Of a stretch of 64,000 nt of DNA, positions 49,389 to 58,419 are shown one piece after another (within the stretch, counting starts at the first letter, position 1; the number at the start of each line of letters is the position of its first letter). The notes beneath the pieces were generated by a model that saw only the letters and a list, made by a program, of their open reading frames with translations, was not told the origin of the DNA and searched no databases. The stretch lies in NCBI RefSeq assembly GCF_001639725.1, contig NZ_LTAW01000006.1, forward strand, positions 247,089 through 311,088, given 5' to 3'. The translations under genes and the position numbers were made by a program. The stretch comes from Marinomonas atlantica (GTDB taxonomy: Bacteria > Pseudomonadota > Gammaproteobacteria > Pseudomonadales > Marinomonadaceae).

Positions 49389-50465
49389 TTATTCACCTAA
49401 ACGATCAAGCTTGTAATCGCCGTTTAGTACACGTTGCCACCAAGACTCGTTTGCTAAATACCACAGTACCGTTTTACGCATGCCCGAGGTAAAGGTTTCT
49501 TCGGGCTTCCAGCCTAAATCATCGGCAATTTTACTGGCATCAATAGCGTAGCGTACATCGTGCCCAGGACGGTCTTTCACATAGGTAATCAAGTCGCAAT
49601 AAGCCGTTACACCATTAGGCTTGTTGGGCACTAACTCTTCTAATAAGTCACAGAGCGTATGGACCACTTCGATATTACGCTTTTCATTATGACCACCAAT
49701 GTTATAGGTTTCTCCTACTTCACCTTCCGTAACCACCTTCACCAAAGCACGTGCATGATCTTCAACATAGAGCCAATCACGTATCTGAGAACCGTCACCA
49801 TAGACAGGTAACGCTTTACCCGATAACGCATTCAAAATCATGTGTGGGATCAATTTTTCAGGGAAGTGGTAAGGGCCGTAATTATTAGAGCAATTTGTCA
49901 CAATCGTAGGAAAACCGTAGGTACGTAACCACGCGCGAACAAGATGGTCTGAACTAGCTTTACTCGCCGAGTATGGCGAACTTGGCGCATAGGCAGTAGT
50001 TTCCGTGAACATAGGTAAATCACCGTCCACCTCATCAGGGTGTGGTAAATCGCCGTACACTTCATCGGTTGAAATATGATGAAAACGAAATATTTGCTGC
50101 TTGTCGGCACTTAAACCCGACCAGTAACGTCGAGCTGCTTCAAGCAGCATATAAGTACCAACAATATTGGTTTGTATAAAGTCACCTGGCCCATCAATAG
50201 AGCGATCAACATGGCTTTCAGCCGCCAAGTGCATCACAGCATCAGGTTGGTGCTGATTAAACACTTTATCTAATGCTACGCCATCACAAATATCCACCTG
50301 CTCAAACGCATAACGAGCCTCAGTTAGCTCAACTGGGATCGAATCTAAATTACCTGCATAAGTCAGTTTATCCAGATTGACTACTTCATGATCCGTATCT
50401 TGTAGTACATGGCGTACTACCGCACTGCCTATGAATCCAGCACCGCCAGTAATTAATATTTTCAT
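49389..50465 (-). CDS. rfbB: dTDP-glucose 4,6-dehydratase
   Basis: Second enzyme of the rhamnose pathway, an NAD-dependent dehydratase. It has 358 residues from ATG 50465 ([18 protein letters not shown]); a 6-codon extension upstream is possible but has no better ribosome-binding site. [25 protein letters not shown], and [15 protein letters not shown] with Tyr and Lys, then [17 protein letters not shown] and [19 protein letters not shown] are family blocks. It is the first gene of the minus-strand rml operon, so the promoter should lie in 50466-50527. Confidence 0.97.
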   Translation of the reverse strand: MKILITGGAGFIGSAVVRHVLQDTDHEVVNLDKLTYAGNLDSIPVELTEARYAFEQVDICDGVALDKVFNQHQPDAVMHLAAESHVDRSIDGPGDFIQTNIVGTYMLLEAARRYWSGLSADKQQIFRFHHISTDEVYGDLPHPDEVDGDLPMFTETTAYAPSSPYSASKASSDHLVRAWLRTYGFPTIVTNCSNNYGPYHFPEKLIPHMILNALSGKALPVYGDGSQIRDWLYVEDHARALVKVVTEGEVGETYNIGGHNEKRNIEVVHTLCDLLEELVPNKPNGVTAYCDLITYVKDRPGHDVRYAIDASKIADDLGWKPEETFTSGMRKTVLWYLANESWWQRVLNGDYKLDRLGE

Positions 50466-50527
50466 ACCATTCTCTTTAAACAATAAAGAACAAATAGCTC
50501 TTTATAATGTAACCCTTATCTTTTGCA

Positions 50528-51097
50528 CTAATGCAAAAACCTAACACTTTCATCAGGTTGCACTATTGATTCCGTTTGCAACCAATTTGGCCACTCAAAA
50601 GGCCACTCAGATTCTTTCAATGCTTGTCTTTGCGCAATTAAAAAGTGCCCTGTTTCTAATGCTGACATGGAAAGTACATAAACATGCTCACTGCGCTCTG
50701 AAACAAGCTGAATACGAATTTTTTGTTCTGCCATACTAAGATTTGCAGTAGTGCACAACCATGTTTCTGGTACCCATTTAACAGCTGGATCAACATCAGA
50801 AGGCTCAGAATCCGCAGTCACCATATTAGTAACCACACTTTTAACCGGTTCATATTGGGGAACAATCACAGGTTCAGCGACCGACTCAGACATAGACTGG
50901 CGAATAAAATCCCCTGCTTGAGGAGAGCCTACACCCGAATCTATCAGCCACTTTATCAAGGCAGGTGTTAAGCGCTTCCATAATCGCTGCGATAGCCACA
51001 GACTGTGTGCGCAATCGCCTGATCTACAACGCATTTCCAAACGATCTTCAGTAGTTGAATAACTCATAGAAATAGTTTGAACTAGATGCTCTATCAT
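50528..51097 (-). CDS. Hypothetical protein, unrecognised
   Basis: A 189-residue protein I do not recognise. There is no signal peptide or membrane segment. The N-terminal third has a basic amphipathic stretch LWLSQRLWKRLTPALIKWL at about 34-52, with two Cys (RCRSGDC) just before it. The middle (about 65-105) is acidic and Pro/Val-rich, like a linker, and the last part PFEWPNWLQTESIV is Trp-rich. The beta-like segment QKIRIQLVSERSEHVYVLSM suggests a small folded C-terminal domain. It is divergent from the secretion operon and upstream of rfbB on the same strand. Codon use looks like that of its neighbours. Confidence 0.7.
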   Translation of the reverse strand: MIEHLVQTISMSYSTTEDRLEMRCRSGDCAHSLWLSQRLWKRLTPALIKWLIDSGVGSPQAGDFIRQSMSESVAEPVIVPQYEPVKSVVTNMVTADSEPSDVDPAVKWVPETWLCTTANLSMAEQKIRIQLVSERSEHVYVLSMSALETGHFLIAQRQALKESEWPFEWPNWLQTESIVQPDESVRFLH

Positions 51098-51547
51098 GGT
51101 TAATACATCTTCTAAACCCCAACAGGGGTAACAATAAAAAATTTAGGAGCGTATGTCATAGGCTACTGATGGAAACAACATGGAAGAATACAACAGGCAG
51201 CTTTATCAAAAATTAAGGACTATTTTGAACTCATCATCACCCGTAAAAACACACATTTCATGTTTATAAATAGCTACAGCATTTTGCGCTAATCTAGCAT
51301 AAAACATGGCATTTTGCAGATCGCACTTATTTTGAACTTGGTATTGTGAATAAAAATCACAAAGCAGCATAATAACGCCCCTCATTGTTCATTAAAGTGA
51401 GTAGAATCACATGCACTACGAGCAACTTTGTTAACCTACGCTAACTTACTGGGGTTGTAATTTGAGCAAGTGCACGCATTAACCCAGCTCCAGTAACATA
51501 TTTCTTGTAACTTTAAATCCATTACGACATAGAAGACCGAAATTTTT
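51098..51547. other. Gene-free 450-bp region upstream of the type I secretion operon
   Basis: No coding region is supported. This divergent region should hold promoters for the secretion operon and the hypothetical gene. It contains an inverted repeat at 51344-51362 and a possible CATAAT -10 box at 51368-51373. The rest is AT-rich with no recognised RNA. Confidence 0.55.
51344..51362 (+). promoter_or_regulatory. CRP-like inverted repeat before the secretion operon
   Basis: TTGTGA (51344-51349) and TCACAA (51357-51362) form a perfect 6+6 inverted repeat with a 7-base spacer. The core resembles a CRP site (TGTGA-N6-TCACA) but the spacer is one base longer. The left half could double as a -35 box, 18 bp before CATAAT at 51368-51373. 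Confidence 0.35.
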
Positions 51548-53257
51548 ATGAAGAACTCAAACATGGCAGATGATTTAGGGAGTGCGCTTAAAGCGAGTAA
51601 ACGTGGTTTTATAGCCGCGGGCTTCTTTAGTTTATTCATCAACATCTTGATGCTTACTGCACCCTTCTACATGCTCCAAGTTTACGATCGAGTAGTCGCT
51701 TCTCGAAGCTTAGAAACTCTTCTGTTTTTAACCATCATCATGGTCTTTCTATTTGCTGTACTCGGGGTTTTGGAATGGGTTCGATCACGCATATTAGTCC
51801 GTGTGTCTAACCAGATCGACCAATTCCTAAGCCATCGCGTATATGGTGCTATGTTTAAAGCTGGCGTAAAAATGCCAAATCAGCGCACCGCTCAACCACT
51901 TAGCGATTTAACCAGTATTCGTCAATTTCTGACGGGGAATGGCTTATTTGCATTTTTTGACGCTCCATGGTTTCCAATCTACATAGGCATCCTGTTCCTA
52001 TTCCACCCAGCTTTTGGTTGGTTCGCGCTGGGAGCAGGCGCCATTTTATTTGCTATCGCCATTCTTAACGAAAAATTCACCAAGAAAGCGTTAACCGAAG
52101 CCAATGGTGAAAACCTAAAAGCACAGAACTTAGCCTCAAGTAACCTTCGCAACTCTGAAGTCCTTCATGCTATGGGGATGTTGCCTGGCATCATGGGGCG
52201 CTGGAGCAAACAACATAAATCGTTCTTAAATAAACAAACAGAAGCCAGTGATAAAGCAGGGGTTTTCTCTAATTTATCAAAAGTACTGCGTATGATTTTT
52301 CAATCAGCGATTCTAGGTCTTGGTGCTTACTATGTTGTTATCAACGAAATGTCACCTGGCATGATGATCGCTGGCTCAATCTTGATGGGGCGAGCATTGG
52401 CACCGCTTGATTTATTGATTAACAGTTGGTCCGGTTTTAACAATGCTCGTACAGCACGTACCCGTTTAACTGAGCTGTTAAATGCTTTCCCACAAGAAGA
52501 TCGCAACATGAGTCTTCCTAAACCGGAAGGTCAACTGGATGCCATCAACCTATTTGTTGGGCCACCAAACTCACGCACGCCTACATTAAAAGGCGTGAAC
52601 TTCAAAGTTCAACCGGGCGACTTGGTTGGCATTATTGGCCCAAGTGCAGCAGGTAAATCGACCCTTGCAAAAGCGATCTTAGGCATCTGGCCAACCATGA
52701 ACGGTACTCTGCGTATCGACAGTGCCGAGGTGCAACATTATAACCGTGATGAGATTGGTCCATACATTGGCTACCTACCGCAAGACATCGAACTGTTTGA
52801 TGGCACGGTGAGTGAAAACATAGCCCGTTTCAGTAATTTAGATGCAAGCCAAGTGGTGTCTGCAGCGAAAAAGGCTGGCGTGCATGAAATGATCCTACAA
52901 TTACCTGATGCTTACGATACTCGTATTGGTGTCGATTCAGGTGCCCTATCTGGTGGCCAACGTCAACGTATTGGATTAGCTCGCGCACTCTACGGTTCCC
53001 CGAAGGTAGTGGTATTAGATGAACCAAACTCAAACCTAGATGAACAAGGTGAAAGAGCCCTTGGCGAAACCATGCAAATACTAAAAGATGAACAGGTAAC
53101 AACGTTTGTTATCAGTCACCGTACATCGATTCTAAAAAGCATCGATAAGCTTATGGTTCTTAAAGAAGGTCAAATGCAAATGTTTGGGCCTAAAGAAGAG
53201 GTGATGCAAAAACTGGCGCAACAAAAAGCCAGTGAGCAAACCGCGCTTCGAGCATAA
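51548..53257 (+). CDS. Type I secretion ABC transporter (PrtD/RsaD type)
   Basis: The inner-membrane exporter ATPase of a type I secretion system. It has 569 residues, the PrtD class, with no N-terminal C39-like domain. Six membrane helices span about 20-300 (first at FIAAGFFSLFINILMLTAPF). The ATPase domain has Walker A GIIGPSAAGKSTLAKAI, GYLPQDIELFDGTVSENI, signature LSGGQRQRIGLARALYG and Walker B VVVLDEPNSNLDEQGERAL, with the switch His in VISHRTSIL. The ribosome-binding site is weak; a second ATG at 51563 is possible. PrtD-class exporters move RTX proteases and S-layer proteins. The adaptor gene follows after 47 bp. Confidence 0.96.
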   Translation: MKNSNMADDLGSALKASKRGFIAAGFFSLFINILMLTAPFYMLQVYDRVVASRSLETLLFLTIIMVFLFAVLGVLEWVRSRILVRVSNQIDQFLSHRVYGAMFKAGVKMPNQRTAQPLSDLTSIRQFLTGNGLFAFFDAPWFPIYIGILFLFHPAFGWFALGAGAILFAIAILNEKFTKKALTEANGENLKAQNLASSNLRNSEVLHAMGMLPGIMGRWSKQHKSFLNKQTEASDKAGVFSNLSKVLRMIFQSAILGLGAYYVVINEMSPGMMIAGSILMGRALAPLDLLINSWSGFNNARTARTRLTELLNAFPQEDRNMSLPKPEGQLDAINLFVGPPNSRTPTLKGVNFKVQPGDLVGIIGPSAAGKSTLAKAILGIWPTMNGTLRIDSAEVQHYNRDEIGPYIGYLPQDIELFDGTVSENIARFSNLDASQVVSAAKKAGVHEMILQLPDAYDTRIGVDSGALSGGQRQRIGLARALYGSPKVVVLDEPNSNLDEQGERALGETMQILKDEQVTTFVISHRTSILKSIDKLMVLKEGQMQMFGPKEEVMQKLAQQKASEQTALRA

Positions 53258-53304
53258 GCAACGTATTAAACGACTATTTAGCCAAGATTCTGAGACAATT
53301 AGAC

Positions 53305-54744
53305 ATGACACAGCACACAGATAAAGACAGCGAGAATAAGCCTCAAGCGCTCGCCAAAATAGAAACTGTCAAAAAGCCAGCTTCCGAAGTAAACCGAGAA
53401 AAGCCAAGCCGCAACGAGCCAAGCCAGCCTGTAACTGACGACGTTCAAATCGATACTAACGATCGCCGCTACGTAAAATTTGGCCTGATTTTCTTGTTGA
53501 TTACATTAGGCACATTCACGTTGTGGGGAACAACTGCCCCTCTTAACAGTGCCTTAATTGCGCCTGGTGAAGTGGTCGTAGACAGCTATCGTAAAACGAT
53601 CCAACACTACGAAGGCGGCATTGTAGAGAAGATTTATGTACGCAATGGCGATTACGTAAAAACTGGAGCACCATTAATCAAACTGGAAAACACACAATTT
53701 CAAGCTCAGCTTGAAAGTAGCTACAAACGCCTGCAAATTGCTAAAGCTGAACTTGAGCGTCTAGAAGCAGAGCAGAATCTAAGTGATGACTTAACGTTCT
53801 CTCAAGCACTTCAAGATGCTGCCAAAGGCGATCAAGATGTCGCCAGTGCGTTAAAGCAGCAAGGTGCTTTGCTGAATGCTCGTATTTCAGCCTACCGACA
53901 AGAAGCGGACTCACTTGAAACACGCCTTGAACAAACAGATGAGCAAGTAAAAGGCTTAAATGCCCAAATTTCTGGTCTGGAGCAACAACTAGAGCTTTTA
54001 AATGAAGAAGAGCAAGCCTACACCACGCTATACAATGAAGGCTTAGGTGACAATAACCGCGCACGTGAACTGAACCGTTCTATTATCTCGACACAAAACG
54101 AGATCAATAAAATTAAATCAGATATCGCTCGCCTCAAAATTCAGAAAACCGAAACTCAATTTCAAATCGCCACACGCAAGCAAGACTTCTTAAAAGACGT
54201 AGGCGATCGAGTTAAACAGACGCAAGCCAGCTATTTCGACATCCAAGAGAAATACCAAGTTGCTCAAGACCGTGTAGAGCGCTCGATTATTCGTGCTCCA
54301 GAAGATGGCACTATTGTAGACATGAAAGTACATACTGTTGGCAGCGTGGCAAATTCAGGTCGCCCGTTAATGGACCTAGTACCGCTTGAAGACAACTTCG
54401 TGATCGAAAGTCGTGTAATGACCAATGACATCAACGACGTTCATATTGGCCAGTTTGCAGACATACGCTTTTCTGCCTTCAACTCTCGCGTCACCAAGGT
54501 TATTCAAGGCGAAGTAGTGAATGTTTCTGCTGACCGTTTACAACCAGAACAGCAAAATCAGCCGCCCTACTATTTAGCACGTTTAAAAATTACGGATAAA
54601 GGCCGTGAAGATATGAACGAAGACATGCGCTTAATACCCGGCATGCCTGCAGAAGTCATGATTCGCCGTGGTGAGCGCACACTGTTCAGCTACTTAATGA
54701 AACCTCTAACAGACAGCTTTGCTCGCAGTTTAACGGAGAAATAA
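53305..54744 (+). CDS. Type I secretion membrane-fusion protein (HlyD/PrtE family)
   Basis: The periplasmic adaptor of the secretion system. It has 479 residues: a polar N-terminal cytoplasmic part (about 1-55), one membrane helix at about 56-76 (FGLIFLLITLGTFTLWGTTA), a lipoyl half GEVVVDSYRKTIQHYEGGIV and EKIYVRNGDYVKTGAPLIKL, long coiled-coil hairpins (about 135-325), the second lipoyl half IIRAPEDGTIVDMKVHTVGS, and the C-terminal beta part ending MIRRGERTLFSYLMKPL. It is more like PrtE/AprE than toxin HlyD. The outer-membrane gene follows with no spacer. Confidence 0.95.
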   Translation: MTQHTDKDSENKPQALAKIETVKKPASEVNREKPSRNEPSQPVTDDVQIDTNDRRYVKFGLIFLLITLGTFTLWGTTAPLNSALIAPGEVVVDSYRKTIQHYEGGIVEKIYVRNGDYVKTGAPLIKLENTQFQAQLESSYKRLQIAKAELERLEAEQNLSDDLTFSQALQDAAKGDQDVASALKQQGALLNARISAYRQEADSLETRLEQTDEQVKGLNAQISGLEQQLELLNEEEQAYTTLYNEGLGDNNRARELNRSIISTQNEINKIKSDIARLKIQKTETQFQIATRKQDFLKDVGDRVKQTQASYFDIQEKYQVAQDRVERSIIRAPEDGTIVDMKVHTVGSVANSGRPLMDLVPLEDNFVIESRVMTNDINDVHIGQFADIRFSAFNSRVTKVIQGEVVNVSADRLQPEQQNQPPYYLARLKITDKGREDMNEDMRLIPGMPAEVMIRRGERTLFSYLMKPLTDSFARSLTEK

Positions 54745-56112
54745 ATGCCGACACACTTTAAGCAACATCTGATTGCATTATTGATTGGCGCCAGCGTTTC
54801 CTCGGCCCTATGGGCAGAGGAAACGGTCGAACCAAACTCTACTATGGCTCCAACCTTTGGTTTCTCAGGCGCCTTACAACTTGCAAAACAGAACGATCCT
54901 GAATTGAAATATGCCTACCACAATTTCAAAGCAGAGCAAGAAGTCGATGATATTAGCCGCGCTAATTTACTTCCAAATGTAAGCTTTACATCGACTTATC
55001 GCTACTCTGATAACGATGACAGTGACACCAGAAGAGAACTTTCAAAAGAGCAACAAAAGGACTATTCCTTCCAACTAAATGCTCAGCAGAGTCTAATAAA
55101 CGTAAGTGCTTGGAAGGCGTACAGTAGCTCTAAAGAAAGCGTACGTCAGTCAAGTTTCGCTTACACCCGTGCTGAACAAGAACTTATTTATCGTGTCAGC
55201 GAAGCTTATTTAAAAACCCTTCAAGCCGCTCAGCGCGTTTACATCACCCAAGAAAAGCTCGAATCATTACAGCTTAAGCTTGATCAAACTGAGCGGATGA
55301 ACGAGTTAGGTGTAGGTGACCGACTCAATGCTTTAAGCGCACGCTCAAGTCGCGATGTAGCAAAAAGTGACCTCTTGCAAGCAAAAAGCAAATTAGACGA
55401 TGCGCAAACTGGGTTGGAAAACATCACAGGACAGCCCATTGAGTTACCTGAAAACTGGGTGAAAAACAGCCATTTAGTACAGCCAAACCTCATTACTGGT
55501 GAGCAGCAAGAATGGCTTAAGCGAGTATCCGATAACGCACAGGTCTTAGCGGAACAATCGAACGTTCGAGCAAAAGAGCTAGAAGCCCAAGCCTCTTCTG
55601 CTCGGCACTTACCAACATTGAACTTTTCATTAAGCTACCTAGATCAATATTCAGATAACCCAACGGATGTAAACACACGCTATGTTGCTGCCTTAAATCT
55701 TGAGGTGCCGATCTACTCAGGAGGCAAAGCCTCTGCGCAAGCACGTCAAGCGGAAGCCAGCTATAATGCAGCACAGGTACGTTATAGAAAGACGCTTTCG
55801 GACAAGCAACAATCCATCAAACTGGCTTATTCCCAGCTTGGCTCTTTTCATGAGCGCTTAGAAGCCATTGAAGAGTCACGTAAATCCAGTCAAGCCTACT
55901 TAGATGCTGCAGAGCGTCAAGCCGACCTCAGTTTAGGCAGCCAAGTAGACGTACTAGAAGCGCGTACCAACCTATACGATGTGCGTTTAGAGTTCGCTAA
56001 AACACTCATGGATTACGTGCTAGCAGACCTCAATCTATTATTGGAAACAGGTCAGCTAAACGATACTACTGTCGCGCGTTTTGATAAAATTTTTGACGCC
56101 AACACACTGTAA
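54745..56112 (+). CDS. Type I secretion outer-membrane channel (TolC family)
   Basis: A 455-residue outer-membrane factor. The signal peptide (hydrophobic residues about 10-22, cleavage near LWAEE) is followed by two repeated halves of outer-membrane-efflux type: GALQLAKQNDPELKYAYHNF, RLNALSARSSRDVAKSDLL, and in the second half LNFSLSYLDQYS, YSGGKASAQARQAEASYNAA and GSQVDVLEARTNLYDVRLEF. Trimeric channel with coiled coils is expected. It starts at the base after the HlyD stop, so the three genes form one operon. It may also serve the RND pump at 3.3-7.5 kb. A strong terminator follows. Confidence 0.95.
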   Translation: MPTHFKQHLIALLIGASVSSALWAEETVEPNSTMAPTFGFSGALQLAKQNDPELKYAYHNFKAEQEVDDISRANLLPNVSFTSTYRYSDNDDSDTRRELSKEQQKDYSFQLNAQQSLINVSAWKAYSSSKESVRQSSFAYTRAEQELIYRVSEAYLKTLQAAQRVYITQEKLESLQLKLDQTERMNELGVGDRLNALSARSSRDVAKSDLLQAKSKLDDAQTGLENITGQPIELPENWVKNSHLVQPNLITGEQQEWLKRVSDNAQVLAEQSNVRAKELEAQASSARHLPTLNFSLSYLDQYSDNPTDVNTRYVAALNLEVPIYSGGKASAQARQAEASYNAAQVRYRKTLSDKQQSIKLAYSQLGSFHERLEAIEESRKSSQAYLDAAERQADLSLGSQVDVLEARTNLYDVRLEFAKTLMDYVLADLNLLLETGQLNDTTVARFDKIFDANTL

Positions 56113-56131
56113 AAAATCGTATTAAATACAT

Positions 56132-56169
56132 AAAAAACGGCTTATTGAGCATTCAATAAGCCGTTTTTT
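56132..56169. terminator. Bidirectional terminator after the secretion operon
   Basis: AAAAAACGGCTTATTGA (56132-56148) and TCAATAAGCCGTTTTTT (56153-56169) pair along 17 bp around a 4-base loop. Both strands have a T-run, serving the secretion operon and the convergent SapC gene. Confidence 0.95.
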
Positions 56170-56183
56170 AATATCTGTGATGA

Positions 56184-56987
56184 TTAGAACGAAAAGACAT
56201 CACTATCAGAATCGCCATCGAACAGCTTATCCAGATCAATTTCTTCTGGCGCAGCCTGTTGTTGCGTCTGTTGCTTGAATTGAACATAGCGAGTTTGTAA
56301 GTCTTTCAAGCGCGCCAGTGAGAACAACTGTGCATAGGCAATGGCAAGCGCCCCACTTTTTGCTAATTCACTTAACTCAGTTTCAGGCAACTCTTGTAGC
56401 GCTTTCTCGTTAATTCGATACAGCCCAGCTAACTTACGAACATCTTCATCATCAGGGCCATACTTCAATTCAATAGGCCACTCTTCAACTAGATTTTTTT
56501 CTACCAGTTGCGCTACTAATTGATCAGTTTGTTGCTGCTGTAGTAATCGCTGCTGCATAAACTCAATCAAAGGTTTCAAGCTATCACTTGGCTGTCCATC
56601 ATCAGACAATACCACTTGATCCTCAGACTCAGCTGACTCATGGAAAAATTCCGAATCTACATCAACCGCCAACACATGACCGCCTTCCGTATTTTGCATC
56701 ATATTAAACGGATAGCTTCGATACACCGCAGGCACATAAGGCACCATCCATTTGCTTTGAAAGTTCACAAACAAGTTTGTTTCACTTTCAAAAGACATCA
56801 AGACATTTAGACGGTAAGCACCACCCTCAATCGGAGCAAAAGCAAATGGGTAGTACGCCATAGCATGGCCCATTTCAGCAATAAGCAAAGGGGCAATAGC
56901 ATCTGTCTTAGCTTGTGGATAGCCCGTTGGTGATACCCAACCAGCGTTAGCGTGTTTTTCTTTACTGAGCGCGTGCCAATTCGACAT
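56184..56987 (-). CDS. SapC family protein
   Basis: A 267-residue cytosolic protein of the SapC family, first named from the S-layer locus of Campylobacter fetus, where it is encoded next to a type I exporter. The start at ATG 56987 has AAGGAG 10 bp upstream; a reading starting 28 codons earlier is rejected. Family blocks are WHALSKEKHANAGW at the N-terminus, APLLIAEMGHAMAYYPFAF, RSYPFNMMQ, and late YAQLFSLARLKDLQ. The C-terminus is an acidic tail EEIDLDKLFDGDSDSDVFSF. The role is unproven; an accessory for secretion or modification of a surface protein is inferred from neighbours. Confidence 0.88.
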   Translation of the reverse strand: MSNWHALSKEKHANAGWVSPTGYPQAKTDAIAPLLIAEMGHAMAYYPFAFAPIEGGAYRLNVLMSFESETNLFVNFQSKWMVPYVPAVYRSYPFNMMQNTEGGHVLAVDVDSEFFHESAESEDQVVLSDDGQPSDSLKPLIEFMQQRLLQQQQTDQLVAQLVEKNLVEEWPIELKYGPDDEDVRKLAGLYRINEKALQELPETELSELAKSGALAIAYAQLFSLARLKDLQTRYVQFKQQTQQQAAPEEIDLDKLFDGDSDSDVFSF

Positions 56988-57167
56988 GTTGTGAAACTCC
57001 TTGGAAAGGCAAAAAAATATTTTCCTATTATGCCGTGAACACCGCGCTGCTACAAACCAAGCGCACCCCATAACACAACAACAAGCACTTGAAGTTTAAG
57101 ATTTTTTCACTGTTCCGGAATTCCCTTTGATACACTCAGTTATTTATACCATTGCAAGGACTTGTGA

Positions 57168-58280
57168 TTGAACTCATTACCTTTAGCATCACCAGCCATT
57201 TCACAAAAACTTTCCGTGGCTGCTGACAATACAGACAATAATTTACACCTCATACGTATTCTGTGTGCTTGGGGAGTGCTCTTCGCTCACAGCTATGTAT
57301 TGACAGGAATGGCGCACGATATCACAGATCCATTTGAGCGCTTTTTGAATATTGGAATGGGGACTTTTTTCGTAGTCGTATTCTTCGCCATCAGCGGTTT
57401 TCTAATACAGCGTAGCCTACTACGTAGTAGCAGCCTTTCGTCTTACTTTCAAGCACGAGCACTGCGCTTATTGCCAGCCTTATTCATTACCTTGCTATTA
57501 ACAGTATTTGCATTAGGGCCACTCACTAGCACTCTCTCAGTATCAGACTATTTTACTCAACCTCTGACTTGGCAATATTTCTATAACCTAAACTTACTCG
57601 ACATACACACGCAATTCATACTACCCGCTGTGTTTACTCAAAACATTTATCCAAACACCGTTAATGGCTCCATTTGGACACTGCCATTTGAAACATGGAT
57701 GTATGTAATGACAGTCGTATTTTACTGCTTACAGCAAATCATTCTTTCAAAATGGACCCATTTTAAACCTGTATTAAGTGGCTTATCGTTAGTCTGTGTG
57801 AGCCTGTTTATACTTGTCGCTGGTTACTACTTTCAGACCGAAAGCAAACAACAGCACTATGATATTTTATTATTTGTCAGTACCTTCTTTATAGGCGCAA
57901 ATGCCTATAACTTCAGAACTAAGATTCAGCTTAATTGGTGGACCATGTGCTTACTGCTAGCAGGGATACCATGGTTAAAAGACAGCATATTGGCTGCCCT
58001 CTATTTGCCAATTACCATTTGCTACACCGTACTGGTACTGGCATACCTCCCCCAAGGTTGGATTAGAAAGTACAATGCACTCGGGGATTATTCATATGGT
58101 CTTTATATTTATGCATTTCCCGTTCAACAAAGCTTAGCACACTGGTTTGCAATGGATTTTCTAACCATGGTTATCGCCACTACCGCCATAACACTACCAC
58201 TCGCAATCCTTTCGTGGCACTTTATTGAAGCGCCTGCATTAAAACTAAAAAAGAACCGTCGTGCATTAAAACCAACCTGA
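57168..58280 (+). CDS. Acyltransferase 3 family membrane protein
   Basis: A 370-residue integral membrane O-acyltransferase of the OafA/YrhL family, which adds acetyl or other acyl groups to surface sugars. About ten membrane segments. NNLHLIRILCAWGVLFAHSY (about 25-44) carries the catalytic His region, FFAISGFLIQRSLLRSSS the next conserved Arg region, and LGDYSYGLYIYAFPVQQSL is the late family block. The start is TTG 57168 with AAGGA 7 bp upstream. It lies between SapC and the giant protein, so its target may be surface polysaccharide or glycoprotein; the substrate cannot be read. Confidence 0.9.
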   Translation: MNSLPLASPAISQKLSVAADNTDNNLHLIRILCAWGVLFAHSYVLTGMAHDITDPFERFLNIGMGTFFVVVFFAISGFLIQRSLLRSSSLSSYFQARALRLLPALFITLLLTVFALGPLTSTLSVSDYFTQPLTWQYFYNLNLLDIHTQFILPAVFTQNIYPNTVNGSIWTLPFETWMYVMTVVFYCLQQIILSKWTHFKPVLSGLSLVCVSLFILVAGYYFQTESKQQHYDILLFVSTFFIGANAYNFRTKIQLNWWTMCLLLAGIPWLKDSILAALYLPITICYTVLVLAYLPQGWIRKYNALGDYSYGLYIYAFPVQQSLAHWFAMDFLTMVIATTAITLPLAILSWHFIEAPALKLKKNRRALKPT

Positions 58281-58419
58281 TTGATGATATAGACAACCGC
58301 ACTTTTTATAATCTTGGCCAATTGATCAAACAAACCTTGTGCTAAGTTATTGCATAGTAATGATAAAAAGTGGTCCAATCGTACAACTTTTTTATTATTA
58401 ATACACATATCGAAATTAT

